This document shows positions 22,638 through 30,704 of a stretch of DNA of 35,002 nucleotides, one piece after another. How positions within the stretch are numbered: the first letter of the stretch is position 1; each line of letters starts with the position of its first letter. The translations under genes and the position numbers were made by a program. The notes beneath the pieces are model-generated. The model was not told the DNA's origin. It saw only the letters and a list, made by a program, of their open reading frames with translations, and searched no databases. The stretch is from Bacillota bacterium LX-D (GTDB lineage Bacteria > Bacillota > DUOV01 > Zhaonellaceae). The stretch lies in the NCBI GenBank assembly GCA_031628995.1, contig JAVLUO010000010.1:1-35002 (forward strand). The letters run 5' to 3'.

Positions 22638-23822
22638 TTGAGGAGAAAAGGAGAATTAGGCAAAAAAGCTTTAATTGTAGTTCTGACTTGTCTGTTGACG
22701 GGTCTGAGCATTCTTCCGGTTTACGGGACACAACTTGACGAACTGCGTAAAAAACAGCAAAGTTCTATTCAGGAAATCAGCCAATACAAGAAGTTAATTA
22801 AGAGTCAAAAGAATCAGTTGTATAGTTTGGCCAATGAGATTGAAAAATTAGATGTTTCTATTGGGGCAATTGAAGATGATATTAAGGGACTTCATGAACA
22901 GCTTGCAGCTGCCCAAAATAAAGTTGCTGATGCACAAGTAAAATTAAAAAAATCCGAGGCAGCTTTGCAAAAAAGAAACGAAATTTTTGCTAATCGACTT
23001 GTAGAAATCTACGAAAATGGGGATGTTAGTTTCTTAGAGGTATTAATGTCATCTACTGATATTACGGACTTTTTAGTGCGTTTTGAGCTTTTTTCCAAAT
23101 TGGCTGAACAAGATATGACAACTTTAAAAGCAATTGAGAGAGAAAGGGCTAATATTGTTGCGTACCAAAATGTTTTAATCGAGGAAAAAAACAAAATTGC
23201 TGCCTTAAAACAGCAGGCAGAAGTAGAACAACAAAAATTAGAAGAGCGCAAGGATGTTAAAGAAGAGCTGCAAGCTAAAATAGAATCAGATAAGGCAGAA
23301 GCTGAAAAAGCATTGGCCGAGGAAGAGAAAGCTTCCCGGGAGGTGGCCCAAAAAATCCGGGAAATTCAGGCACGTTTAAGAGCAAGCAGATATTCAGGAG
23401 GTTCCCAACAAAATAACTTTACTTACTCAGGAGGAAGGCTAGCTTGGCCTTTGCCTGGCTATAGCCGTATTTCTTCCGATTACGGTTATCGCATTCATCC
23501 TGTTTTAAAAAACAGAAAGAAACATACTGGTATTGATATTCCAGCTCCAACTGGTGCCAAAGTAATTGCAGCTGAAGACGGTACAGTAATATTTGTAGGC
23601 CGTTTAGGAGCCTATGGAAATGCAGTCATTATTCAGCATACAGATAGCTTAACAACCATGTATCCTCACTTATCTGCCTATATTGTTTCCGAAGGAGAGA
23701 AGGTAAAAAGAGGTCAGCAGGTTGGTAGAGTTGGCAGCACCGGGTTAAGTACCGGACCTCACTTACACTTTGAAGTTAGAGTCAATGGTGACGATGTAAA
23801 CCCTTGGAGCTACCTGCGTTAA
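22638..23822 (+). CDS. Coiled-coil M23 peptidoglycan hydrolase (EnvC/PcsB-like)
   Basis: 394 residues starting at TTG, with AGGAGGGG 7 bases upstream. A signal peptide (hydrophobic segment about 13-30) is followed by a long coiled coil (about 35-250) rich in Lys, Glu, Ala and Gln. The C-terminal LytM/M23 domain (about 270-394) has the metal ligands H296 and D300 in HTGIDIP and H375-x-H377 in HLHFEVR. All zinc ligands are present, so it should be an active endopeptidase rather than a degenerate activator like E. coli EnvC. Its place right after ftsX fits the model in which FtsEX controls a coiled-coil hydrolase (EnvC, PcsB or CwlO). Confidence 0.93.
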   Translation: MRRKGELGKKALIVVLTCLLTGLSILPVYGTQLDELRKKQQSSIQEISQYKKLIKSQKNQLYSLANEIEKLDVSIGAIEDDIKGLHEQLAAAQNKVADAQVKLKKSEAALQKRNEIFANRLVEIYENGDVSFLEVLMSSTDITDFLVRFELFSKLAEQDMTTLKAIERERANIVAYQNVLIEEKNKIAALKQQAEVEQQKLEERKDVKEELQAKIESDKAEAEKALAEEEKASREVAQKIREIQARLRASRYSGGSQQNNFTYSGGRLAWPLPGYSRISSDYGYRIHPVLKNRKKHTGIDIPAPTGAKVIAAEDGTVIFVGRLGAYGNAVIIQHTDSLTTMYPHLSAYIVSEGEKVKRGQQVGRVGSTGLSTGPHLHFEVRVNGDDVNPWSYLR

Positions 23823-23823
23823 G

Positions 23824-23853
23824 AAGGAACTGCATGTCAGTTCCTTTAATTTT
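23824..23853 (+). terminator. Terminator after the M23 hydrolase gene
   Basis: AAGGAACTG/CAGTTCCTT stem (23824-23832, 23838-23846) with a 5-base loop, followed by TAATTTTT. Confidence 0.8.
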
Positions 23854-23931
23854 TAGGAAAAATTATATTTGAATTTTTTTTGACATATATATAAGAGTAT
23901 GCAAGTATTTTAAGAATAGGCGGTGTAAGAG

Positions 23932-25110
23932 TTGGAACAGAGAAAAACAGTCTTGAAAAAAATCATTACCATATACGCAGTTTTTAGTATTCTAGTAACT
24001 ACATTTTTAGGCATAGCCCTTTTGACTAATCTGAATAATATTAGTCAAGTAATTAAAGTAGTTACTTTAATCAAAACAAAGGCACTGCAGCCCCTAAATG
24101 ATGAAAAGCTGGCAACAGGGGCAGCCGTTGGCATGGTAGAGGCCTTGAAAGACCCTTATTCTACGTATTTAGACCCCGAATTATTTAAGAGCTTAACGGA
24201 ACATATTACAGGCAGCTACGGCGGCGTAGGTCTTTTGGTCACAATGGAGCAAGAAAACCGTTTAGTTGTTGTATCACCTTTTAAAGGAACTCCCGCTCAT
24301 CAAGCGGGAATAATGAGCGGCGACTGGATTGTGAAAATTGACGATCAGGATACAACCCAAATGCCTTTGGATAAAGCGGCTAGCCTTATGCAGGGTAAGC
24401 CAGATACAAAGGTTAAATTATCTGTCCAGCGTGAAGGCCAAGAGGGTGTTAAAGATTATGAACTAACTCGTAAAATTATCCAAATTCCATCTGTGGAAGG
24501 ACAGATGCTAAAGGAGAATTCGGATATTGCCTACGTAAGTATTACCCAGTTTAGTGAACGTACCGGACAGGAGCTGACTAATGTCTTAAATGATTTAGGC
24601 AAAAATAGATATAAAGGAATTATTTTAGATTTACGTAATAACCCTGGGGGATTATTGCCGGCTGCTTTAGAAGTAGCATCAATTTTTGTGCCCAAAGGGC
24701 CAATTGTACATATTGTGGGTAAAAATGATTCTGAGACTTATAAGGCTCCCGGTGGCTATTTACAAGTACCCTTAGCCGTCTTAGTTAACAAAGGCAGTGC
24801 CAGTGCTTCGGAAATTGTATCAGGAGCTATTAAGGATACAAAGTCAGGTATTTTAGTAGGAGAAAGAACCTTTGGAAAAGGACTGGTGCAAACAGTCTTT
24901 GAATTAGGCGGAGGAGCAGCTGTTAAGTTAACAACGGCTAAATACCTTACTCCTAATAAGATCGATATTAACAAAAAAGGAATTGAGCCTAATATTAAAG
25001 TTGCGTTGCCTCAATCTTTGGAAAGGGAAGCATTGTTAAATGCACCTAACGAAGACAAAGATCCCCAGCTGAAAAAAGCTATTGAAGCTCTACATGCCCA
25101 GCTTCAATAA
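23932..25110 (+). CDS. Carboxyl-terminal processing protease (S41 family)
   Basis: 392 residues starting at TTG; the ribosome site is weak (GGCGGTG). An N-terminal membrane anchor (about 10-30) places the protease outside the membrane. The PDZ domain (about 85-175, with GSYGGVGLLVTM and SGDWIVKIDDQDT) precedes the S41 catalytic core. The nucleophile serine is in KGSASASEIVSGAIKD and the base lysine in GERTFGKGLVQT. Such CtpA/CtpB-type enzymes trim the C-terminus of envelope or sporulation proteins. In Firmicutes a Ctp gene commonly follows ftsEX. A TTGACA lies near 23879, but I see no clear -10. Confidence 0.95.
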   Translation: MEQRKTVLKKIITIYAVFSILVTTFLGIALLTNLNNISQVIKVVTLIKTKALQPLNDEKLATGAAVGMVEALKDPYSTYLDPELFKSLTEHITGSYGGVGLLVTMEQENRLVVVSPFKGTPAHQAGIMSGDWIVKIDDQDTTQMPLDKAASLMQGKPDTKVKLSVQREGQEGVKDYELTRKIIQIPSVEGQMLKENSDIAYVSITQFSERTGQELTNVLNDLGKNRYKGIILDLRNNPGGLLPAALEVASIFVPKGPIVHIVGKNDSETYKAPGGYLQVPLAVLVNKGSASASEIVSGAIKDTKSGILVGERTFGKGLVQTVFELGGGAAVKLTTAKYLTPNKIDINKKGIEPNIKVALPQSLEREALLNAPNEDKDPQLKKAIEALHAQLQ

Positions 25111-25154
25111 TTGGCTAGCGACTTTACTAATTATTTAATAAGGAGTTGAGGTGA

Positions 25155-26240
25155 GTGCACCAACGCGGCAGAGTACGCTATGTATTTGCTGGTACATACT
25201 CTCCAAAAGGGTACTGTACTTACCTACCCGAATTAGTTAAAGGTTTGAAAAAAGTATTTATTTTAAAAGGACCCCCCGGTACGGGCAAATCAACGTTAAT
25301 TTATCATGTTGGAATGATCATGATGGAAAAAGGCTATAATATAGACCTTTTAAGCAGCAGTACAGATCAGGATGCTTTTGAGGGAGTTATTGTCAGTGAA
25401 CTAAAACTAGCCATAATTGACGGCAGCCCGCCTCATACTGTAGATCCTTTATATCCAGGAGTAGTAGAAGAAATTATTAATTTGGGTGACTTATGGGAGG
25501 CAGAAAAGCTTCATGCCCACCTGGAAGAAATAGTGGACAATTTTAATCAGAGGGAAGCTAATTTGCAAAAAGCTACCCAGTACCTAGAAACAGCTAAGGA
25601 AATTTACGACAATTTAAGCTCCATTAACCAAAGCAATGTAGATATTAACCAAATCAAAGATCTTTCAGAAAAGTTGTTAGGGGAGATTTTTGCCCATCCT
25701 CAGCCCCAGATTAAACATCTATTTGTTAATGGGCTGACTGCAAAGGGATTAGTTGATTATATTGACAACATTACTGCCCACTGCAGCCGTAGGTATATCA
25801 TTAAAAGCGACCCGGGAACAGGCAAAGATATAATCATTAAGAAAATAATAGGAGAAGCTATTAAGCAAGGATACCAAGTTGAAGCTTTCCATGGAGCCTA
25901 CGACCCAGAAGCCATCGAACTTGTTTTATTAAATCAATTGAGTATCGCAATTGTCTGCATCAATAGTTCCTATATGCTGAATAACAGATCGGGAGATAGA
26001 ATTATCGATTTGCAGCAGTTTCTACAAGGCGGCAATGAGGAAGCTCAAAAAGTGCGTCTGGAATTTGACTTGACTGTAGCTCAGGCAGTTAAATGCTTAG
26101 CCGAAGTGCAAAAAACTAATGAAAAATTGGAAAGCTATTACTCCAAAGCTATGGATTTTACTCTTTTAGAAAAGTTACAAGAAACGATCCTCTCTAAAGC
26201 AAGTACCCTGGAACAAAAGGATTTTAAACCCTTAGCCTAA
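25155..26240 (+). CDS. Two-domain P-loop ATPase (PRK06851-like)
   Basis: 361 residues from GTG, with AAGGAG upstream. The protein is an internal duplication. The first half has Walker A GPPGTGKST (39-47) and a Walker-B-like LAIIDGSPPHTVDP. The second half repeats the layout (RYIIKSDPGTGKD, then LSIAIVCINSS), but the Walker A Ser/Thr is D225 and the Walker B aspartate is replaced. The second site therefore probably binds nucleotide poorly or not at all. A helical segment joins the halves. I recall this as the PRK06851 family of unknown function, seen in sporulating Firmicutes. It may be co-transcribed with the S41 protease gene, 44 bases away. Confidence 0.8.
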   Translation: MHQRGRVRYVFAGTYSPKGYCTYLPELVKGLKKVFILKGPPGTGKSTLIYHVGMIMMEKGYNIDLLSSSTDQDAFEGVIVSELKLAIIDGSPPHTVDPLYPGVVEEIINLGDLWEAEKLHAHLEEIVDNFNQREANLQKATQYLETAKEIYDNLSSINQSNVDINQIKDLSEKLLGEIFAHPQPQIKHLFVNGLTAKGLVDYIDNITAHCSRRYIIKSDPGTGKDIIIKKIIGEAIKQGYQVEAFHGAYDPEAIELVLLNQLSIAIVCINSSYMLNNRSGDRIIDLQQFLQGGNEEAQKVRLEFDLTVAQAVKCLAEVQKTNEKLESYYSKAMDFTLLEKLQETILSKASTLEQKDFKPLA

Positions 26241-26246
26241 GGATTA

Positions 26247-26287
26247 AAAATCCCAAGAGACTGCTTTAGTAAGCCCCTTGGGATTTT
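26247..26287. terminator. Bidirectional terminator between convergent genes
   Basis: Perfect 11-bp stem AAAATCCCAAG/CTTGGGATTTT (26247-26257, 26277-26287), flanked by A residues on the left and T residues on the right. It can stop transcripts from both the ATPase gene (plus) and the DUF502 gene (minus). Confidence 0.85.
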
Positions 26288-26293
26288 AAACCT

Positions 26294-26842
26294 TTATCTG
26301 GAAATGCCTGCACTTAAAATTAACTGGAAGACTTCTTCCGAGGGAAGTTCACAGGGATGAACTAAATCTAATGGTATGTACACCAAATGGCCTGCCATTT
26401 GTAAAGATAAAGGTACATAAACAACAGCCAGCTTTTCTCCGTTTAAGACAATTTCATTTGTTTTAAAACCAATTATTTTTCCCATGCCTAAACTTATATA
26501 AACAGGATTGTCCAAGGCCTTTTTTTCACCTAAAATGTTTTGAATCGTAGTTTTAATTGTTTGATAAACCATGCCTAAAAGGGGCAGCTTGGAAAAAATC
26601 TTGTCGATAAAGTTAAAAAGTGCTTTGATAATAATCCGGTTCCCCAGGAAACCAACAATAATCAGGAAAATAACCAGCAAGATAAAACCTAACCCAGGTA
26701 TATAAATGGGTAAGAAGCGGCGCAGTAAATTACCAAAGGCAGCATCGCCAATTTTAAAAACAAGATAGGCAATATAAATAGTTAGAAAAAATGGAACCAC
26801 CAGTGCTAAACCGGAAAGTAAATGACGAAATAATTTCTTCAT
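26294..26842 (-). CDS. DUF502 family membrane protein
   Basis: 182 residues; on the minus strand AAAGGAGAC precedes the ATG. Two N-terminal hydrophobic segments (about 10-30 and 48-70) are followed by a conserved soluble part with IDKIFSKLPLLGMVYQTIKT and GKIIGFKT, ending in PLDLVHPCELPSEEV. This matches DUF502, a family of small membrane proteins of unknown function found in bacteria and plants. It is a single gene, convergent with the ATPase gene and divergent from the permease gene. Nothing suggests a specific role. Confidence 0.88.
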   Translation of the reverse strand: MKKLFRHLLSGLALVVPFFLTIYIAYLVFKIGDAAFGNLLRRFLPIYIPGLGFILLVIFLIIVGFLGNRIIIKALFNFIDKIFSKLPLLGMVYQTIKTTIQNILGEKKALDNPVYISLGMGKIIGFKTNEIVLNGEKLAVVYVPLSLQMAGHLVYIPLDLVHPCELPSEEVFQLILSAGISR

Positions 26843-27021
26843 TTTTTGTCTCCTTTTCTAAAGTTTGGCTAACACAATAATCGTATCATGACCTAATTTG
26901 TAATTTTATATGCTTATTTGCACTTTAAAGATATTTTTATACCTTTAAAAGGTTTTTAGCAGCAGCCGTTGAATATAGGTATTCCATAATTAAATTAGGG
27001 TAGTATGGGAGGATAGTAGGA

Positions 27022-28572
27022 ATGTTGTTTTCTGTCTTTATGTCTTTTGCACCGATTTTACTTATTCTGGTATTTATGCTTGTTTTAAACAAATCAGTAA
27101 ACCTAAGTGGCTTTGTAAGTTGGCTTGCCGCCAGCTTAATAGCCATTTATTTTTTTCATACCTCTGTGGAGATTGTCTGGAAATCCACTTTGGCTGGTTT
27201 ACTAAGTAGTTTGCCTGTGGCCTTAGTTGTGCTAACTTCAATTTGGCAAATAAGTTACATGGAGTCTGTTGGTGCCTTAAAAAGAGTTGTTGTTTTTGTT
27301 AAAACATTAGCTTGTTCCAATAGAGCTGTCCAAATCATGATGGTGAATATGGGCATCGGTACTTTGTTAGTATCTGTAGGTGCTACACCTGTTTCTATTT
27401 TACCGCCTATTTTAGTGGCAATGGGCTACTCAACTTTTATTGCTGTAGCCTTACCGGCTTTAGGATTTGATGCGTTATGTACATTTTCCTTATTAGGTGC
27501 CCCCATCGTAGTTTTTTCCGACATGGCTAAAATCAGCCTGCCGGAAGCCGGACTAATCTTTGCTAAATACTTGCCCCTTATTTCCACACTTTTAGCTCTA
27601 AGTATGTTATGGCTGGTAGGAGGGCTGAAAGAAGTGAAAAAAGGGCTTGTTCCAGCTATTATAACAGGAATCGTTATTGGTCTTACAGCAATTTGCATGA
27701 ATAAAATTGGAGCTGTGGTTTTAACAGGAGCTATTGCTGGCATCATGACCATTTTAGTTATGGCTGTCTACCTGAAAGTTTTTGGCCAAAAGGTGATAGA
27801 CCGCACTTGCTTAAATGAACTTGATTTACAAACTGAAAAAGATATGCCCTTATACAGAGCATTATCCCCTTGGCTGATCTTAATTGCTTCTACAATGGTA
27901 ATTAATTTTACTCCTAGTTTGTTTGACTTTTTCTATAAAACAATGAGTATGCCGGTAGAAATAATTCCTGGCCAGCCAATTAAAACTCGAGTTTTGTGGA
28001 ATGCTTATACTTGGATTGTGCTTAGTACCATTATCTCTATTCCCATTTTAAAAGCTTCCCCCAAACAGGTCTTTAGTTCGTTAGGCAAAACAATGGTGAG
28101 AGCTCCTAAACCTGTATTTTCCGCAGCTGTCTTTTTTGCTATTGCCTATGTAATGAACAATTCCGGCTTTACTGTCACTCCTGGAGGTTGGCAGCTTTTT
28201 GATGGCACTAAAAATATGATTTATATTCTAGCTTCTAGTTCTGCTGACTTTTTCCAAAGCTTTTATCCCCTTGTAGCAGGCTACTTAGGGCTCTTGGGAG
28301 GATTTATTACCGGCAGCGAGGCATCTACAATTGCTATGTTTACGAAATATAATTTTAATACAGCTGCCCTTTTGCACTTAAGCCCCATTATTATTTCAGC
28401 GGGCACAGCTATTGGCGGCGGCTTAGCCAGTGTGATTTCCCCGGCTAAGCTGCAAAATGCTGCTGCTACTATAGATGCAATGGGCATTGAAAATAAGGTA
28501 ATTAAAACAACTTTCCTGATTTCAATTTTTTTAACAGGCTTTGCAGCTTTGTTAACTCAGCTTTGGGCCTAA
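27022..28572 (+). CDS. L-lactate permease family (LctP) transporter
   Basis: 516 residues, almost entirely hydrophobic, with about 12-14 membrane helices. GGGAGG precedes the ATG. The family pattern is visible in TSIWQISYMESVGALKRVV, GIGTLLVSVGATPVSILPPI, LGGFITGSEASTIAMF and IGGGLASVISPAKLQNAAAT, matching LctP (PF02652) proteins that import lactate or glycolate with protons. It is a little shorter than E. coli LldP (about 550). No lactate dehydrogenase or LutABC genes adjoin it, so lactate as the substrate is inferred from family only. The 180 bases upstream show no clear regulator site. Confidence 0.9.
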   Translation: MLFSVFMSFAPILLILVFMLVLNKSVNLSGFVSWLAASLIAIYFFHTSVEIVWKSTLAGLLSSLPVALVVLTSIWQISYMESVGALKRVVVFVKTLACSNRAVQIMMVNMGIGTLLVSVGATPVSILPPILVAMGYSTFIAVALPALGFDALCTFSLLGAPIVVFSDMAKISLPEAGLIFAKYLPLISTLLALSMLWLVGGLKEVKKGLVPAIITGIVIGLTAICMNKIGAVVLTGAIAGIMTILVMAVYLKVFGQKVIDRTCLNELDLQTEKDMPLYRALSPWLILIASTMVINFTPSLFDFFYKTMSMPVEIIPGQPIKTRVLWNAYTWIVLSTIISIPILKASPKQVFSSLGKTMVRAPKPVFSAAVFFAIAYVMNNSGFTVTPGGWQLFDGTKNMIYILASSSADFFQSFYPLVAGYLGLLGGFITGSEASTIAMFTKYNFNTAALLHLSPIIISAGTAIGGGLASVISPAKLQNAAATIDAMGIENKVIKTTFLISIFLTGFAALLTQLWA

Positions 28573-28596
28573 GTTGCTTAAATTTATCTATAGTTA

Positions 28597-29223
28597 TCAA
28601 ATAGTGTAACCCAGCAGCAATAAAAAGAAACCTTGAACAATACCGATTAAAATACCCATTATAAAGCCCAGTTTTTCAATATTTTTTAGTTCTCGATGGG
28701 CTACTTCATGGGCAATAACTTCCAGTTCCGAGGATGGAAATTCATTTAATTTCTTTTCTACAATTTCTGCAATTTTAAAGGAATTTTGCAGAGCATCTTT
28801 CGTAATATCAACAATGTTAGCGCTGAGGCGGTCAGCTTCTTCCTCAATGATTTTACGAATATAATCAATTATAATAATTTTGATAGCGTCTGGGACAAAA
28901 AAGGGCAGACGCTTTTTTATTTGGAGTTCTATATTATACGTAATTTTAGGCAGCAGCTTATCGAGAATTAAAGTTAGTTTTTCTTTACCCAGTAAATCCT
29001 CAGCCGATAATAAGCGATTTTCAATGACATCGGCAATGGAACGGGCCAAATCCGGCTGGCGGCTGGGAATTAAACCTTGGAAAGTTATGTTCAGCAAAGG
29101 TATTTTAATTGGGTTATAAGGCCTGAAAAGCAATAGTAAAGCCACTTTATTGGTAATGTATCCATGAATACCTCCAATGAGAGGCAGAAAAACGAAAATA
29201 ATTAGAAAGTCTTGTGTGGACAT
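28597..29223 (-). CDS. DUF445 family membrane protein
   Basis: 208 residues on the minus strand. Hydrophobic segments lie at each end (about 6-25 and 185-207). The middle is helical and charged, with GYITNKVALLLLFRPYNPIK near the start and ARSIADVIENRLLS following. These are hallmarks of DUF445 (YheB-type) proteins, whose function is not established. They are found in sporulating bacteria and elsewhere. The stop lies 24 bases from the convergent permease gene with no evident terminator between. An 8-bp inverted repeat lies upstream at 29275-29297. Confidence 0.88.
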   Translation of the reverse strand: MSTQDFLIIFVFLPLIGGIHGYITNKVALLLLFRPYNPIKIPLLNITFQGLIPSRQPDLARSIADVIENRLLSAEDLLGKEKLTLILDKLLPKITYNIELQIKKRLPFFVPDAIKIIIIDYIRKIIEEEADRLSANIVDITKDALQNSFKIAEIVEKKLNEFPSSELEVIAHEVAHRELKNIEKLGFIMGILIGIVQGFFLLLLGYTI

Positions 29224-29274
29224 AATTTCAACCTTTCGGAAATAAATTTGTTAAATCGAATCGAAATATGTAAT

Positions 29275-29297
29275 ATACTATATACCAAGTATAGTAT
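29275..29297. repeat. Inverted repeat upstream of the DUF445 gene
   Basis: ATACTATA and TATAGTAT (29275-29282, 29290-29297) form a perfect 8-bp inverted repeat with a 7-base spacer, between two divergent genes. It could be an operator, but it is also AT-rich enough to be chance. Confidence 0.35.
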
Positions 29298-29351
29298 TAT
29301 TTTGACCAAGGGCAAAGTCAATTATTGCAAATTAGCTGATAATATTGGACA

Positions 29352-29380
29352 TTGACCTAAGAAAATTGCATTGGTATTAT
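29352..29380 (+). promoter_or_regulatory. Sigma-A promoter of the cNMP/DUF2225 gene and probably uvrB
   Basis: TTGACC (29352-29357), a 17-base spacer and TATTAT (29375-29380), about 48 bases before the start codon. Confidence 0.65.
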
Positions 29381-29427
29381 TGATGTAATGGAATAATAAG
29401 GAAGAGACAGAACATTGGAGGCCAAAA

Positions 29428-30684
29428 TTGAGTGACTTAGATCGATTAAAGAAATTTGGGGTTATTAAAAAATTTAACGAAGGAGAATATATTTTCTACG
29501 AAGGAGAAGAGGGAAAGGAAATGTATATTATCCTTTCCGGAAAAGTGGAAATGCATAAAAATTCCCTGGAAGACTACCCAGTCAAAATTGCTGATTTCGG
29601 ACCAGGTGATTTTTTTGGTGAAATGGCTTTAATAGGTACGGGAACTCGCTTCGCACTGGCTATAGCCAAAGAAAATACCATTGCTCTGACTATTGAGAAA
29701 GACAACTTTCTAGCTTTTATTGTTCAGGAGCCAGATATGGCACTGCGGATTATGCAGTCTCTCTGTCAAACAATTAAAGATTTAACGGAAGAACTTCTTA
29801 AGTACCAAGAGGGAACGAGAGGTTTAAGTATAGCCGAGGTTGTAGATAATGCTGAAACGGGGGAACTGAAGATAGAGGCTGTGGAAAAAATAGCAGAAAC
29901 AGAAGAGCTTCCAACTCAGGAGACCGTTCCTGTAAGCAGCCATTTTTTCCCGCCAGGGCATAAAATTTATGGAAGAATTGCCCCTTTGACAGACCGGGAG
30001 TATTTGCGGGAAAATAAAATTACTTGTCCCATTTGCCAGCAGGAATTTACTGCTCAAGTAGTGAGGACACCAAAATTAAGGATTTCCAAAGTAGAGTTGG
30101 ATTTTAGAAAACGTTATCAGAACTTTGAAGCTTTGTGGTATGCTATTTGGATTTGCCCTCATTGCTCTTATGCGGACTTTGCTGCTGAATTTGAAAGAAT
30201 CCCTCCCAAAGTTAAAAAGCTGTTGCAGAAAAACCAAGGGGCATTAAAGGTGGATGTACCAATTTCTTTTTCTAACCCTAGGACTATTGATGAGGCGTTC
30301 ACTTCTTACTACTTAGCACTGCATGCTGCTGAGCTAGGGAAAGCAGAAAGTTTTAAGTTTGCTAAACTTTGGCTGCGCTTATCTTGGTTATATCAAGATG
30401 TTTCGGATAGCGAAATGTTTGCTTATGCAGCTAAACAAGCTTTAGATTATTACTATCAAGCTTATTACCAACAATCAAAAGTGAATTTAACTGCTGAACA
30501 GGAGCAGCAGATCTGTTTAATTTTAGGGGAACTTTATTTAATTAATAATGACAAGGAAATGGCAGTGAAACATTTTTATGCTGCTATTAATCGTACTAAT
30601 GGAAACAGCGTTTTAAACCGTCAAGCCCAGGATCGGATTTACGCTTTGAAAAAAAGTGCCGATTTTGAAGAACAAGAAAATTAA
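29428..30684 (+). CDS. Cyclic-nucleotide-binding domain fused to DUF2225
   Basis: 418 residues starting at TTG, with TTGGAGG about 6 bases upstream. Residues ~8-125 are a CRP-like cyclic-nucleotide-binding fold with GEYIFYEGEEGKEMYIILSG and the phosphate cassette FGEMALIGTGTR. There is no helix-turn-helix. An acidic linker (~130-175) leads to DUF2225 (~195-400), with CPIC and CPHC zinc pairs and a TPR-like helical tail. I infer a sensor that responds to a nucleotide second messenger and passes the signal by protein contact rather than DNA binding; this is unproven. uvrB follows after 20 bases. Confidence 0.85.
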   Translation: MSDLDRLKKFGVIKKFNEGEYIFYEGEEGKEMYIILSGKVEMHKNSLEDYPVKIADFGPGDFFGEMALIGTGTRFALAIAKENTIALTIEKDNFLAFIVQEPDMALRIMQSLCQTIKDLTEELLKYQEGTRGLSIAEVVDNAETGELKIEAVEKIAETEELPTQETVPVSSHFFPPGHKIYGRIAPLTDREYLRENKITCPICQQEFTAQVVRTPKLRISKVELDFRKRYQNFEALWYAIWICPHCSYADFAAEFERIPPKVKKLLQKNQGALKVDVPISFSNPRTIDEAFTSYYLALHAAELGKAESFKFAKLWLRLSWLYQDVSDSEMFAYAAKQALDYYYQAYYQQSKVNLTAEQEQQICLILGELYLINNDKEMAVKHFYAAINRTNGNSVLNRQAQDRIYALKKSADFEEQEN

Positions 30685-30704
30685 GCTTAAAGTAGGTGAA
30701 ATAA

